Shown here piece after piece: positions 44,258-53,305 of a DNA stretch of 64,000 nucleotides. The position numbers and the translations under genes are program-made. The notes under the pieces are model-generated. The model was not told the DNA's origin and did no database searches. It worked only from the letters and a program-made list of their open reading frames with translations. How positions within the stretch are numbered: the stretch's first letter is position 1; each line of letters begins with the position of its first letter. The DNA comes from Nostoc favosum CHAB5714. GTDB taxonomy: Bacteria > Cyanobacteriota > Cyanobacteriia > Cyanobacteriales > Nostocaceae. Location: the NCBI RefSeq assembly GCF_020829495.1, contig NZ_JAIVFQ010000009.1, forward strand, positions 86,615 through 150,614, read 5' to 3'.

Positions 44258-46309
44258 ATGGAAATTCGAGGTTTAGGTATAGGCGCATATCTTGCAATTC
44301 CCGTAGGATTAATTCTTTTAACTCAGGGAGAAAGGATAAAAGAATTTTTAGCTCAAAACTTCGATCAGGTATCCACTAATAAGGAAATGAGCCTATCCAG
44401 CCCCCAGCTAATTAGCGCCAATTCAAAACCGAAAACATACTATGTTAGTGGTAGTGGAAAAGACCAAAATAGCGGACTCTCTACTTCAGCCGCCTTTAGG
44501 ACAATTCAAAAAGCAGCAGACCTTACTAACCCTGGCGATACAGTATTGATTATGAACGGAGTATACAAAAATATAGCCAAAGCTGGGAGTGTAGTAAGTA
44601 TTAAACGTTCTGGAACTGCAAAAGCATGGATTAGGTATAAAGCATATCCTGGGCATTCCCCAAAAATTCAGCACAATACATGGAACGGTATCCTGATTTC
44701 AAATGGAGCTTCATATATCGAGATCAACGGGCTGGAGGTTATAGGGAACAATGCCAATATCACCCTTGATTATGCGATGAGTCAGAAGACTAACAAACTA
44801 AATCCACTGACGAATGGAAACTGCATCAGCGTTGACGGACGAACCAATGGTCGTGTTCATCACATCCGTATTCTGAACAACAAAGTGCATGACTGTGGAG
44901 GAGCAGGTATTTCAGCGATTCAATCCGACTATGTGACAGTAGATAATAACGTGGTGTTTAATAATGCCTGGTATAGTGTTTATGGTAACAGTGGCATTTC
45001 AATGCTGAACAATTGGAATTCTGACAATAACCGGGGATACAAGATGTTCGTAACTAACAACAAAAGCTACAACAATCGCATGTACATCCCTTGGATCGCA
45101 GTCGGAAAGATCACAGATGGGAATGGCATCATTATCGATAGTTTAAAAAATCAACAGAAGAACTTAAAATTAAGTGCATATACAGGACGTACTTTAGTTA
45201 AAAATAATCTTACATTTAATAATGGTGGTTCCGGGATTCATACATTTATAAGTGATCATGTTGATATTGTAAATAACACTGCTGTTTTAAATAATCAGAG
45301 TCCAGAAATTAAAGATGGGCAAATATTTGCTAATAATTCATCGGATGTCAGAATATTAAGGAATATTCTCTATGCTTTCCCTGGCAAGAATATTAACAGT
45401 AGTTATAAAACTAAAAACGTTACTTATGACTATAATATCTACCTCAATAGTTCTAAGGTAAGTGTTAAGGGGCCTAACGATGTTGTTGCAGACTCAGAGT
45501 TTTTAAGTAAGCATCCCACTCTAGAAAAAATATCTGAAAATTGGCAATCACAGCTAGATAAACAAAATCCGCCAAGGCGGACTAATGTAGAGTCTAAGTC
45601 GGCAAGTTTAGTTTGTGAGCCAATGATTTATACTTTGCAAAACAAACCCATCCAAGTGGGATGCTCGCCGACATCTTTGGCTCAAACTACTCCTTCATCT
45701 TTGGCTCAAACTACTGCTTTTTCTGATGTGCCTAGCAACTATTGGGCGGCACAATTTATTCAACAATTGTCACAGCGAGGTGTAATTGCTGGATTTCCTG
45801 ATGGTAGCTTCCGCCCTGAAGAACCTGTGACACGCGCTCAATTTGCCGCAATGCTCAACAAAGCTTTCCGAAAATCACAGCAACGGCAGGCGATCAATTT
45901 TTCTGATGTGCCTAGCAACTACTGGGCATCCAGTGCTATTGGGCAAGCCTATAGTATTGGTTTCTTAGCAGGATATCCTGGTAATCGCTTTCAGCCAAAC
46001 CAGGCTATTCCCCGCCAGCAGGTTTTGGTTTCCCTCGCCAACGGTCTGGGATATACTTCTGATGGCAATAACGAAAGCACTCTGAGGTATTTCAACGATG
46101 CCTCTAACATCGCTAGCTATGCCCGTAGCCCGATCGCAGCAGCAAGTGAAAAGCAAATTGTGGTGAACTATCCTAATGTGAAGTCCCTGAATCCAACTGC
46201 AACTGCTACTCGCGCCCAGGTAGCAGCTTTTATCTACCAAGCATTGGTTAGTTCTAATCAAGCCCCAGCAATTAACTCGCCATATATCGTGTCAAACCCC
46301 AGGAATTAA
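44258..46309 (+). CDS. Surface protein: parallel beta-helix domain plus three SLH domains
   Basis: 683 residues from the ATG at 44258 (AAAGGAG at 44243-44249); a GTG eight codons upstream is less likely. An N-terminal hydrophobic segment (GIGAYLAIPVGLILLTQG) gives export or anchoring. Residues about 60-420 form a right-handed beta-helix of the DUF1565/NosD/polysaccharide-lyase type (TYYVSGSGKDQNSGLSTSAA, INGLEVIGNNANI, HHIRILNNKVHDCGGAGIS), suggesting carbohydrate binding or cleavage. Residues from about 486 hold three S-layer homology domains (FSDVPSNYWAAQFIQQLSQR and two more). The SLH part is nearly identical in DNA to that of the 46833 gene. Confidence 0.88.
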   Translation: MEIRGLGIGAYLAIPVGLILLTQGERIKEFLAQNFDQVSTNKEMSLSSPQLISANSKPKTYYVSGSGKDQNSGLSTSAAFRTIQKAADLTNPGDTVLIMNGVYKNIAKAGSVVSIKRSGTAKAWIRYKAYPGHSPKIQHNTWNGILISNGASYIEINGLEVIGNNANITLDYAMSQKTNKLNPLTNGNCISVDGRTNGRVHHIRILNNKVHDCGGAGISAIQSDYVTVDNNVVFNNAWYSVYGNSGISMLNNWNSDNNRGYKMFVTNNKSYNNRMYIPWIAVGKITDGNGIIIDSLKNQQKNLKLSAYTGRTLVKNNLTFNNGGSGIHTFISDHVDIVNNTAVLNNQSPEIKDGQIFANNSSDVRILRNILYAFPGKNINSSYKTKNVTYDYNIYLNSSKVSVKGPNDVVADSEFLSKHPTLEKISENWQSQLDKQNPPRRTNVESKSASLVCEPMIYTLQNKPIQVGCSPTSLAQTTPSSLAQTTAFSDVPSNYWAAQFIQQLSQRGVIAGFPDGSFRPEEPVTRAQFAAMLNKAFRKSQQRQAINFSDVPSNYWASSAIGQAYSIGFLAGYPGNRFQPNQAIPRQQVLVSLANGLGYTSDGNNESTLRYFNDASNIASYARSPIAAASEKQIVVNYPNVKSLNPTATATRAQVAAFIYQALVSSNQAPAINSPYIVSNPRN

Positions 46310-46324
46310 CTGCCTTATGTCGTA

Positions 46325-46455
46325 ACTCAATTCAAGTTGTGACTTTAATCATCCTAATAGGCGATCGCCACTTTAACTATAGTGTGCGATCGCCTTCATT
46401 TTTAACCCTAAAAAATCTATTTTTCAGCAACTATTCTCTCTCTATATCGTCTCAT
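46325..46455. repeat. Duplicated intergenic module with HIP1 hairpin (copy 2)
   Basis: Same order as 43970-44110. GGCGATCGCC (46360-46369) and GCGATCGCC (46385-46393) form the hairpin, followed by TTCATTTTT, the probable terminator of the beta-helix-SLH gene. Confidence 0.75.
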
Positions 46456-46466
46456 TCAATATTCAT

Positions 46467-46605
46467 ATAGCAGTTCTCACTTGGGTGCAATACAGTCTAA
46501 ACCTCACCCCGTATTTGATGGGTGCAAACACTCCCCTCTCCTTGGCAAGGAGAGGGGTTGGGGGTGAGGTTTAAAAATGTACTTCATGCAAATGAGAACT
46601 GCTAT
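46467..46605. repeat. Nested palindromic element with ATAGCAGTTCTCA ends
   Basis: ATAGCAGTTCTCA (46467-46479) and TGAGAACTGCTAT (46593-46605) are perfect. Inside are AAACCTCACCCC / GGGGTGAGGTTT and a central CCTCTCCTTG / CAAGGAGAGG stem. Confidence 0.8.
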
Positions 46606-46832
46606 TTTTTTTAAAATACTTATTTAATAGCGTTAATCGGTAATGGGCTGATTAGACTATTACCTCTTGCTAGCTCTGTTGGCAGGTATTTTCTGATTTT
46701 TACTATCTGATTATATTGTATGCCGGAAGTAATGGTTTTTACAAAAAGCAGAAATAATTGGGAACCTAATACTTCAGCAAAGGTCTAATTAATTAACAGT
46801 AAAAAAACTAATTGTACCGGGATTAAAAATTA

Positions 46833-48074
46833 ATGTTTACTTTAAATCGTTTGCAATCTGGAACAGCAGCACTCATGGCTTTAAGCGTCACAGTCGGTAC
46901 TGTAGCGCCTTTCATTACAGCTTCACCATCTTTTGCTCAAACTACTTTTTCTGATGTTTCATCTAACTATTGGGCAGCACAATTTATTCAACAATTGTCA
47001 GGGCGAGGTGTAATTGCCGGATTTCCTGATGGTACTTTCCGCCCTGAAGAAGCGGTGACACGCGCTCAATTTGCCGCTATGGTCAACAAAGCTTTCCAAA
47101 AACCAGCGCAACGGCAGGCAATCAATTTTGTTGATGTGCCCAGCAACTATTGGGCATCCAGTGCCATTGGGCAAGCCTATACCATTGGTTTCTTATCTGG
47201 TTATCCTGGAAATCGTTTTGAGCCTAACCAAGCTATTCCCCGCCAGCAGGTTTTAGTTTCCCTTGCCAACGGTCTGGAATATAGTCCTAGCGGCAATACC
47301 GAAAGCACTCTGCAATACTTCAACGATGCTTCTAACATTGCTAGCTATGCCCGTAGCCCGATCGCAGCAGCAACAGAGAAGCAAATTGTGGTCAACTATC
47401 CTAATGTGAAGTTCCTGAATCCAACTGCAACCGCCACTCGCGCCCAGGTAGCAGCTTTTATTTACCAAGCGTTGGTTAGTTCTAATCAAGCCTCAGCAAT
47501 TAACTCGCCTTATGTTGTGGCTGCCGGGTCTACTACCCCAACACCTATAGCTGTGACAATTCCTCAAGGGACTGCTATCCCTGTCAAGTATGACAAGGCA
47601 GAAAAAATTCTGGTTACAAAGGATGAAACAGCGCCTTTGACATTGACAGTATCCCAAAACGTGGTTACGCAAGAAGGTGCAGTAGTGATTCCGGCTGGTA
47701 GTCAGGTGATTGGTCAACTCAAACCTGCTACAGGTGGTTCTCAATTCGTTGCCGAGAGACTAGTTTTAACTACAGGTCAAGAGTATCAGCTTAACGCTAG
47801 CTCTGAAGTGATTACCAAAACTGAAACCGTCAACAAAGGTACTAGTACTGGTTCAATTATCAAGAATACTGTATTGGGCGCAGGTGCAGCAACTGCGGTA
47901 TCTGCCGTCACAGGCGATCGCGCCATTGCCACAGAAGAAGTCTTAGGTGGCGCTGGTATCGGTGCGTTGGTTGGTCTGTTCTTCGGTAAAAATAGTGTTG
48001 ACTTAATCGCCATTGACCCAGATACCGATTTACAAATGACCATCAATCAAAACTTGTTGGTTTCACTAAGATAG
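46833..48074 (+). CDS. Exported SLH-domain protein with TrbI-like C-terminal domain
   Basis: 413 residues. A signal peptide (LQSGTAALMALSVTVGTVAP, then SFAQ) is followed by three SLH domains (residues about 37-215; FSDVSSNYWAAQFIQQLSGR, FVDVPSNYWASSAIGQAYTI and a third), which bind secondary cell-wall polymer or peptidoglycan. The C-terminal 170 residues (VTIPQGTAIPVKYDKAEKIL, VVIPAGSQVIGQL, a glycine-rich TVLGAGAATAVSAVTGDRAI) are homologous to the entire mature protein at 43252. It therefore looks like the parent form of both earlier paralogues. No other domain is recognised. Confidence 0.88.
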   Translation: MFTLNRLQSGTAALMALSVTVGTVAPFITASPSFAQTTFSDVSSNYWAAQFIQQLSGRGVIAGFPDGTFRPEEAVTRAQFAAMVNKAFQKPAQRQAINFVDVPSNYWASSAIGQAYTIGFLSGYPGNRFEPNQAIPRQQVLVSLANGLEYSPSGNTESTLQYFNDASNIASYARSPIAAATEKQIVVNYPNVKFLNPTATATRAQVAAFIYQALVSSNQASAINSPYVVAAGSTTPTPIAVTIPQGTAIPVKYDKAEKILVTKDETAPLTLTVSQNVVTQEGAVVIPAGSQVIGQLKPATGGSQFVAERLVLTTGQEYQLNASSEVITKTETVNKGTSTGSIIKNTVLGAGAATAVSAVTGDRAIATEEVLGGAGIGALVGLFFGKNSVDLIAIDPDTDLQMTINQNLLVSLR

Positions 48075-48425
48075 TTAGGAGTGAGGAGTTATGAGTGAGG
48101 AATTATGAATGAGGAGTTATGAGTGAGGAGTTATAAATTGAAGCCAGTTTTTAATTGAAAACTCCAAACTTCAGGGAGCATCTCACTTTTGTAAAAACAC
48201 GCCTGCCTTGGCGAATGGAATTCGCAGCTATACAAACAAAACCCACCTCCGTGGGTTTCAAATTCTTTGAGTCCGCGTAGGCGGACGAAAGTTTGTATAT
48301 CCGCAATTTATAATCGCCTGGTATATTTGCACTCATTGAGATGCTCCCAAACTCCAAACTCCAAACTCCAAACTCCAAACTCCAAACTCCAAACTAACTT
48401 CCAACTCCTAACTCCTAACTCCTAA
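48075..48425. repeat. STRR-rich intergenic region
   Basis: TGAGGAGTTATGAG-type units at 48077-48136, then CCAAACT and CTAACTC heptamers at 48350-48424. It separates convergent genes; TCAGGGAGCATCTCA and TGAGATGCTCCCA form an outer inverted pair around 48171-48350. The frame at 48151-48378 is a repeat translation. Confidence 0.75.
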
Positions 48426-49778
48426 CTAAGTTTCCACTTCCGGCAACCAAATAATAAATGTAGTCCCCGGCGCATTGGGTGAAGTTAGCTTAGAGTTGAT
48501 TGCAGGGCTGAAAACCTCTATTTCGCCCTGCATTTGCTCTATTAATTGTTTTGCGATCGCTAACCCCAAACCAGTGCCGGGGATTTCTGTTTGCGCTTGT
48601 ACACCCCGATAATGCCGTTCTCCAAGATGCTCTAAATCCTGGGGTGGAATGCCAGGCCCGTTGTCACTAATGACAATTCCCTGAAAATTAGCCTTTTCTT
48701 GCCCCGCCTGAATCAAAATTTTGCCCCCAGTGGGAGTGTATTTCAAAGCATTATCAATAATATTAGTTAACACCTCTCGTAATGCTTTGACGTTGGCACG
48801 TACTAGGGGTGAATTTTGTTGAATTTCAGTTATTAGTTTTAGCTTTCGCTCTTGTGCGATCGCTTTGGCTGATATTAATAATGGTTCTAATATATCTGCT
48901 AACGAGCAGTCTACTGCTTTATCTCCCGTTCCCGGCAATAATAACGGCGGTTTAGCGTCTTTTTGGATAGTTGCTTCTACAAATACTTCTTCGGGGAGAT
49001 GTAGTGGTGCTAAATCTGTGTCTGTCAAGTCAATTACTTGATCAAATTGTTGCAGCAATTCTTGGAGGCGATCGCTTTCCCGCACAATACTATTTGCCAC
49101 ATTTCGGTTGGTATCTGCTGGTCGCAACCTTTTCAATAGCAGTTTACCAAAAGTCCGCAATGCCGTTAAAGGGTTACGAAACTGATGCAACAGGTTATCC
49201 AGCAAATCTCGCTGTTTTTCTTGGAGAATTTGTTGCTCATGCAACTGCTGCTCAAACCATGCTCGCCGTTGATCTAAAATACAAGCGATCGCCAGTGTTT
49301 GGGCTATCCGTTGAATCTGACTTTCCTCGTGTTCATTCCATGCCCGATCTTTCCTACCCGTCACTAGTAACCCCATCATCACACCCTCATAAACCAGAGG
49401 TAAAACAATTTGGTTGCCACTAAATAAATATTCCTCTTTTAGATGGGGTTGAGACGCATCTGGTATCTCAGACTCCGGTGACGAGGTTGGAGATTCTGAT
49501 CCTGCTGTCAATAACCTTCTCTGATGATTGGGTAATATAAACACATTTCCAACTTGAAGTTGCTTGTGTACTGTCGCTTCAGCAATCTCTTCCCCTGCTG
49601 GTAATAATGCTGTTTCCGGGTAGATTACCACAGGAATCAGTTTGGCCTCACCCGAAGGAGTCTCTACCAATTCTTGTGTCAGGTACACAATACTTAAAGT
49701 TGCTCCCAGCCCTTGGGTTAGCAGCGCTATTTGCTCTCGACATAGAGCAAGAAAATCGGAACTGGCAGACATTAACAT
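48426..49778 (-). CDS. hik2: GAF sensor histidine kinase, Hik2/CSK-like
   Basis: 450 residues. Residues 1-175 form a GAF-type sensor (LSIVYLTQELVE, VLPLVYEGVMMGLLVTGRKD). The H-box LLHQFRNPLTALRTFGKLLL has the phospho-acceptor His198; then the N-box NIIDNALKYT (Asn343), G1 DNGPGIPP and G2 GTGLGLAIAK of the ATPase. The HQFRNPLTALRTFGK box and GAF layout are those of Hik2, the cyanobacterial relative of chloroplast sensor kinase, which senses redox or salt state and phosphorylates Rre1/RppA. There is no transmembrane segment, so it is soluble. No response regulator is adjacent. Gene name is by pattern, not search. Confidence 0.8.
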   Translation of the reverse strand: MLMSASSDFLALCREQIALLTQGLGATLSIVYLTQELVETPSGEAKLIPVVIYPETALLPAGEEIAEATVHKQLQVGNVFILPNHQRRLLTAGSESPTSSPESEIPDASQPHLKEEYLFSGNQIVLPLVYEGVMMGLLVTGRKDRAWNEHEESQIQRIAQTLAIACILDQRRAWFEQQLHEQQILQEKQRDLLDNLLHQFRNPLTALRTFGKLLLKRLRPADTNRNVANSIVRESDRLQELLQQFDQVIDLTDTDLAPLHLPEEVFVEATIQKDAKPPLLLPGTGDKAVDCSLADILEPLLISAKAIAQERKLKLITEIQQNSPLVRANVKALREVLTNIIDNALKYTPTGGKILIQAGQEKANFQGIVISDNGPGIPPQDLEHLGERHYRGVQAQTEIPGTGLGLAIAKQLIEQMQGEIEVFSPAINSKLTSPNAPGTTFIIWLPEVET

Positions 49779-50063
49779 TTTTTAGCTTTTGCTCAATATT
49801 ACAGATTTTGAGGCATGATTAAGAGAAGATACTTAGTTTTTACCTCACCCATTTCATAAAGCTTAACTAAAATCTTCTACATGAAAGGTTTGTACCAAGG
49901 GATTATATCCTTAGGTTATTTTGTTTTATCTATCTCCAAAGATATTAATTTTCTTAAATTAAAAGGTTAAAAACTATTGATATTTTGAACTAGAACCTAT
50001 ATAATGACGACTGATTTTGTAGCTATCACTACAATCTATAGCTTGAAAGAGGAGGACAATAGA
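49779..50063. promoter_or_regulatory. Divergent promoter region of the hik2-like and DUF3155 genes
   Basis: About 285 bases, AT-rich, with no repeat or gene recognised. AGAGGAGG at 50048-50055 is a strong ribosome site for the DUF3155 gene. Confidence 0.4.
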
Positions 50064-50381
50064 TTGGCAAGGAGACGCAAAAGGAAAAGTCGTCGTCGTC
50101 AGGAAGGACGGCGAATTTTGGAACATGTGCCTCAATATAGCATCGAAAGTGGCGAAGAAAAACCTGTGACAGCAGCGAGAAGATTCATTCAAGCTGAAGG
50201 TATTTTGCCACCTGCGTTGCTACTCGTAAAGCGAAATGAACACACCACAGACCGTTATTTCTGGGCAGAAAAGGGACTCTTTGGTGCTCAATACGTAGAG
50301 GAAAACCATTTCTTGTTTCCTAGTTTGAGGGTGTTAGAACCTTCGCCAGGTCAAGAACCTCTTGCTTTAGCTAGTCGGTAA
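50064..50381 (+). CDS. DUF3155 protein with TTG start
   Basis: 105 residues when started at the TTG at 50064, giving the family N-terminus LARRRKRKSRRRQEGRRILE. A perfect Shine-Dalgarno (AGAGGAGG, 50048-50055) lies eight bases before it; the longer frame from ATG at 50004 adds twenty residues without homology. The rest (HVPQYSIESGEEKPVTAARR, FIQAEGILPPALLLVKRNEH) matches DUF3155, a small cyanobacterial family. The basic Arg-rich start suggests nucleic-acid or ribosome contact, which is inference only. Confidence 0.85.
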   Translation: MARRRKRKSRRRQEGRRILEHVPQYSIESGEEKPVTAARRFIQAEGILPPALLLVKRNEHTTDRYFWAEKGLFGAQYVEENHFLFPSLRVLEPSPGQEPLALASR

Positions 50382-50832
50382 ACTATAAACAGTCATCTTA
50401 GGCATTGAATGTGGCTCCTGACTATTATTGAACTGGCAAAATTGCTAAGTTTATGCAAAATTTAATTTTTTTTTAGTTTGGAGCTGATTTGCTTTTTAAG
50501 GCTAGTCCAGGTAGTTGGAAAATTAACTTGTCTCAAACCACGCTAGATTGCATGGGTTGATGGTAGTGTCATGATGCAGAAGGAAATGGGTATACAGCCA
50601 AGCGCCTCCAAAAGCGCTAGTGAAGTTGCCTTCTTGTGCCGTAAATTGTTAACCAAGCTCTGTCAACGAATTTAAGTTAATGAATTTAAATTTTTCCCTG
50701 CGACACAAGTCGTGGGGAAAATTGACAAAGCAGAAGTCTCGATTTCCTCCTTCCTACTTTCTATTTCATAAAGAGTAGGTCAGGTCATAAGTCTGCATAT
50801 CATAGTTAATAGATCGTCATAAAAACCAACAA
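50382..50832. other. Intergenic region between convergent genes
   Basis: A T-rich run near 50461-50476 could aid termination of the DUF3155 gene. No gene or clear hairpin was recognised otherwise. Confidence 0.4.
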
Positions 50833-51363
50833 TTATTCACCAGCCTTGAGCTGTAGATTCCTCTGTAACTCGCTGAGTTCATCTCGATGGGCAACTACAG
50901 TGATCTTACTTGAGGAGGTTTGTTCGTTCTTAGTTGTTTCTACTTTGAGCGACACCTTCTCAAGTCTTCCAGATTTTTTCCAATAAAATAGACCGCTCAA
51001 AGGCGACAGCAGTACCATAGGCAGAACAAAGGTACTCAGATTAGGAAAAAGCAGGTACACGACTAGTGAGAGACAAACAATACCAGTCGCTGCCAGCAGA
51101 GTTAAAAATATAGCTAAGAACCAACTGGGGCGAACATTACCTTCAAAAGTCACTTTGTTTTGTTCTCGGTCTACCGCCGCCACTCGGTAAGACCGCGAGC
51201 GAAAATACTCTTTTAATTGAGACATTAAAGCAGCTTCGTCTTGTTCAGATACCAGTTGCGCTGTTTCTATGCGGTCTTTAGTCGAGGCACGAATAAAGAA
51301 AAACAGCCCAACCGATAACAACAAGGTTAGCAGGAACGTAGATGGCAGAATAGCAGTATCCAT
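50833..51363 (-). CDS. CCB1-like cofactor assembly protein for cytochrome b6f (DUF3529)
   Basis: 176 residues. An N-terminal helix (LPSTFLLTLLLSVGLFFFIRAS) and two further membrane helices (FLAIFLTLLAATGIVCLSLVVYLLF; FVLPMVLLSPLSGLFYW) with soluble parts. The MDTAILPSTFLLTLLL opening and KVTFEGNVRPSWFLAI, LSPLSGLFYWKKSGR blocks match the cyanobacterial CCB1/DUF3529 family (complex C assembly), needed for covalent attachment of haem c-i to cytochrome b6. The PadR-type regulator gene lies 52 bases upstream on the same strand, so the pair is probably co-transcribed. Confidence 0.7.
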   Translation of the reverse strand: MDTAILPSTFLLTLLLSVGLFFFIRASTKDRIETAQLVSEQDEAALMSQLKEYFRSRSYRVAAVDREQNKVTFEGNVRPSWFLAIFLTLLAATGIVCLSLVVYLLFPNLSTFVLPMVLLSPLSGLFYWKKSGRLEKVSLKVETTKNEQTSSSKITVVAHRDELSELQRNLQLKAGE

Positions 51364-51415
51364 AACTAATTGTTATTGTTTGACTGGAGGAGACTTATTC
51401 ATTATCAATTATTCG

Positions 51416-51763
51416 TTACTTTGTCCTCTTGTTGATGTAGTCAAGCCATTGAAAAGCTAAATCCTGCGCTTGAACTTGCCATTCTGGAGAAACTTGGTAC
51501 ATTCGCCTGGGGCGTCCTCGTCCTTCGAGTTTCTTCCAATATCCAGTGATTGCCCTTTCATCTTCCAGAAATTTGATTGCACTATAAAGTACGGTATCCG
51601 AAAGCCTATAGGTTGGATATTCAGTTTCTAATTGCTCAATCAACTCGGTTCCGTAAGATTCACCTTGTAACAAAACAGACAGTATGTAACAAACTGCTAC
51701 TTCCTGACAAAGGTAAGTTGGCGGAGGATTTTCAAAGAATTGATATATATCCTCAAGTTTCAT
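51416..51763 (-). CDS. PadR-family transcriptional regulator
   Basis: 115 residues. The winged-helix of PadR is plain: ILSVLLQGESYGTELIEQLE, then LSDTVLYSAIKFLEDERAIT and a wing with GRGRPRRMYQVSPEW. PadR proteins bind dyad operators as dimers and repress nearby genes in response to small molecules or stress. The C-terminal helix (DLAFQWLDYINKRTK) serves dimerisation. It lies upstream of the CCB1-like gene and probably controls that operon and itself. Confidence 0.88.
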   Translation of the reverse strand: MKLEDIYQFFENPPPTYLCQEVAVCYILSVLLQGESYGTELIEQLETEYPTYRLSDTVLYSAIKFLEDERAITGYWKKLEGRGRPRRMYQVSPEWQVQAQDLAFQWLDYINKRTK

Positions 51764-51818
51764 GGTTAGTGAATGGCTAAAAAAATGCCTTAGGGTAGGG
51801 TCTACAATCCTTGTAGTA

Positions 51819-51828
51819 AGTATATACT
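51819..51828. promoter_or_regulatory. Dyad upstream of PadR gene
   Basis: AGTATATACT, 56 bases upstream of the PadR start, is a perfect 10-bp dyad and a candidate self-regulatory operator. The assignment is by position only. Confidence 0.3.
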
Positions 51829-52325
51829 GCTACTGCTAAGTGAGTAATATATATAAAGCTACTTAGACTAGATATCCATTGCGTAAATACGAAATAACTA
51901 CCCACGCCTGTGAAGTTGTGGGACGAGTTTGCGAGTTTTAGGGGCACAAAATAGTGTATCCCTACTCAAGCTCGATACGGTGTGCTGAGGAGCGGACAGA
52001 CAGTGCCAAATTCACTGTCTTGGTGTTAAGTGATGCCGAGCTAGTTAGAACTGCTTAAGCAATAAAATGCCATCGAAGAAATTTTACAGGTAAAATGCTA
52101 TTTTGTCTGTAAAAGTTAATAAACACTTTGTTTTCCAGTGATTTTTCCAATGCGAATTCTGAAAGCTTACGCTAAGGGATATGTCTGGGTTAAAGCTGCT
52201 ACGCCAGTGGAAACACTTAAGCAGTAACCATCACTGATTTCCTCCATCAAAGAATCTCTTGTCTCTTATGGCAATTGTGATAGTAAATTTATCAAAGAAG
52301 ACCCAAAGGTGGGGGGAAAGAAGAC

Positions 52326-52463
52326 CTGACTTTTCACGTTATATGGAAAAACCTAACCCCCTAACCCCCAACCCGTGGCGGGAAGGGGGAAAAATTCAAA
52401 GTCTCTCTCCTTAAAGGAAGAGAGAAATAGAAGAGAGGTTTTCCAGATACCGTGAAAAGTCAG
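52326..52463. repeat. Palindromic element with CTGACTTTTCACG ends
   Basis: CTGACTTTTCACG (52326-52338) and CGTGAAAAGTCAG (52451-52463) are perfect 13-bp inverted ends. The inside carries AACCCCCTAACCCCC and CTCTCTCC-type runs as in the 46467-46605 element. Confidence 0.8.
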
Positions 52464-52561
52464 AAAGAAGACGGGGAAACGCTCTGACGCGGGTAAAGAA
52501 CTCTCCGCGTCCCCTTGTCCTCGCGTCCCTTAATCAAGCGCCCAGCACATTGGTGATCAGT

Positions 52562-53140
52562 ATGTCACAAACTCCCGATGCTCCATCATCTTCCTCAACT
52601 CTCCGGGCAATTGCCCAAACTTTTCGCCTTACAGGTTGGATTAGCTTCTGGATTCAGCTAGTACTAGGCGTTGTTTCTAGCATAATTGTGTTGCTGTTCG
52701 CCATCTTTAATCAAAGAACTGGCATTCCTAGTAATAATCCTGGGACTGGCTTTGGCGTATTTTTAGCAATTTGTGGACTGGTTATTCTGGGTGGGGGGAT
52801 TTATTTAGCTTACCGTTACACTAGAATTGGCAAGCAATTAGAATCCTCCAATCCCAGCAACCGCCCTCGGAAAAGCGAGACTGTGCAAGTATTACGCTTA
52901 GGGCTGTGGGTGAATTTAGGGGGAACGCTGGTAACTCTTTTGGGGGCGCAAGCGATCGTCGGTACACTGGTAGCAAGATCCATATCCCCGCAAGCTATAA
53001 CTACCCAATTTTTTGACCCCACCCGAATTATTAGCGGTCTAGATATGCTTGTGGTACAGGCAAACACCAACACTGTCTCAGCGCATTTTGCAGGGCTTAT
53101 TGCATCACTTTGGTTGCTTAATCGCATTAACCGTCCTTAG
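52562..53140 (+). CDS. DUF3611 membrane protein
   Basis: 192 residues from the ATG at 52562; a GTG three codons upstream and a TTG are also in frame. Four membrane segments (ISFWIQLVLGVVSSIIVLLF; FGVFLAICGLVILGGGIYLAY; LGLWVNLGGTLVTLLGAQAI; one near the end) with LRAIAQTFRLTGWISFWIQL at the front are typical of DUF3611, a family shared with chloroplasts. The function is unknown. The serS gene lies downstream on the same strand after a 165-base gap. Confidence 0.85.
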   Translation: MSQTPDAPSSSSTLRAIAQTFRLTGWISFWIQLVLGVVSSIIVLLFAIFNQRTGIPSNNPGTGFGVFLAICGLVILGGGIYLAYRYTRIGKQLESSNPSNRPRKSETVQVLRLGLWVNLGGTLVTLLGAQAIVGTLVARSISPQAITTQFFDPTRIISGLDMLVVQANTNTVSAHFAGLIASLWLLNRINRP

Positions 53141-53305
53141 AAAATCACAGGAGTAATACCAAATTTTGGATTTTAAATTTTTCTAGCCGTAGCAAGATTG
53201 GCAAGGCAAAATTTTTATGTTTGCTTTTCTGGTCATGGCAAGCCAAAATCAGTATATGCTGATGTGTTGGCAGGTAGAGAATAGGCTAAAAACTGAGAAA
53301 AATCT

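Larger units (their letters stand above)
46310..46832. other. Intergenic region with two repeat types
   Basis: Holds the duplicated HIP1 hairpin module and the palindromic element at 46467-46605, then an AT-rich leader. No gene. Confidence 0.6.
51764..52561. other. Intergenic region: PadR leader and palindromic element
   Basis: About 800 bases without a gene. Contains the dyad AGTATATACT (51819-51828) near the PadR start and the palindromic element at 52326-52463. Confidence 0.5.

Noticed and set aside
48151..48378. 75-codon minus-strand frame
   Set aside because: Composed of STRR and inverted-repeat sequence between convergent genes.
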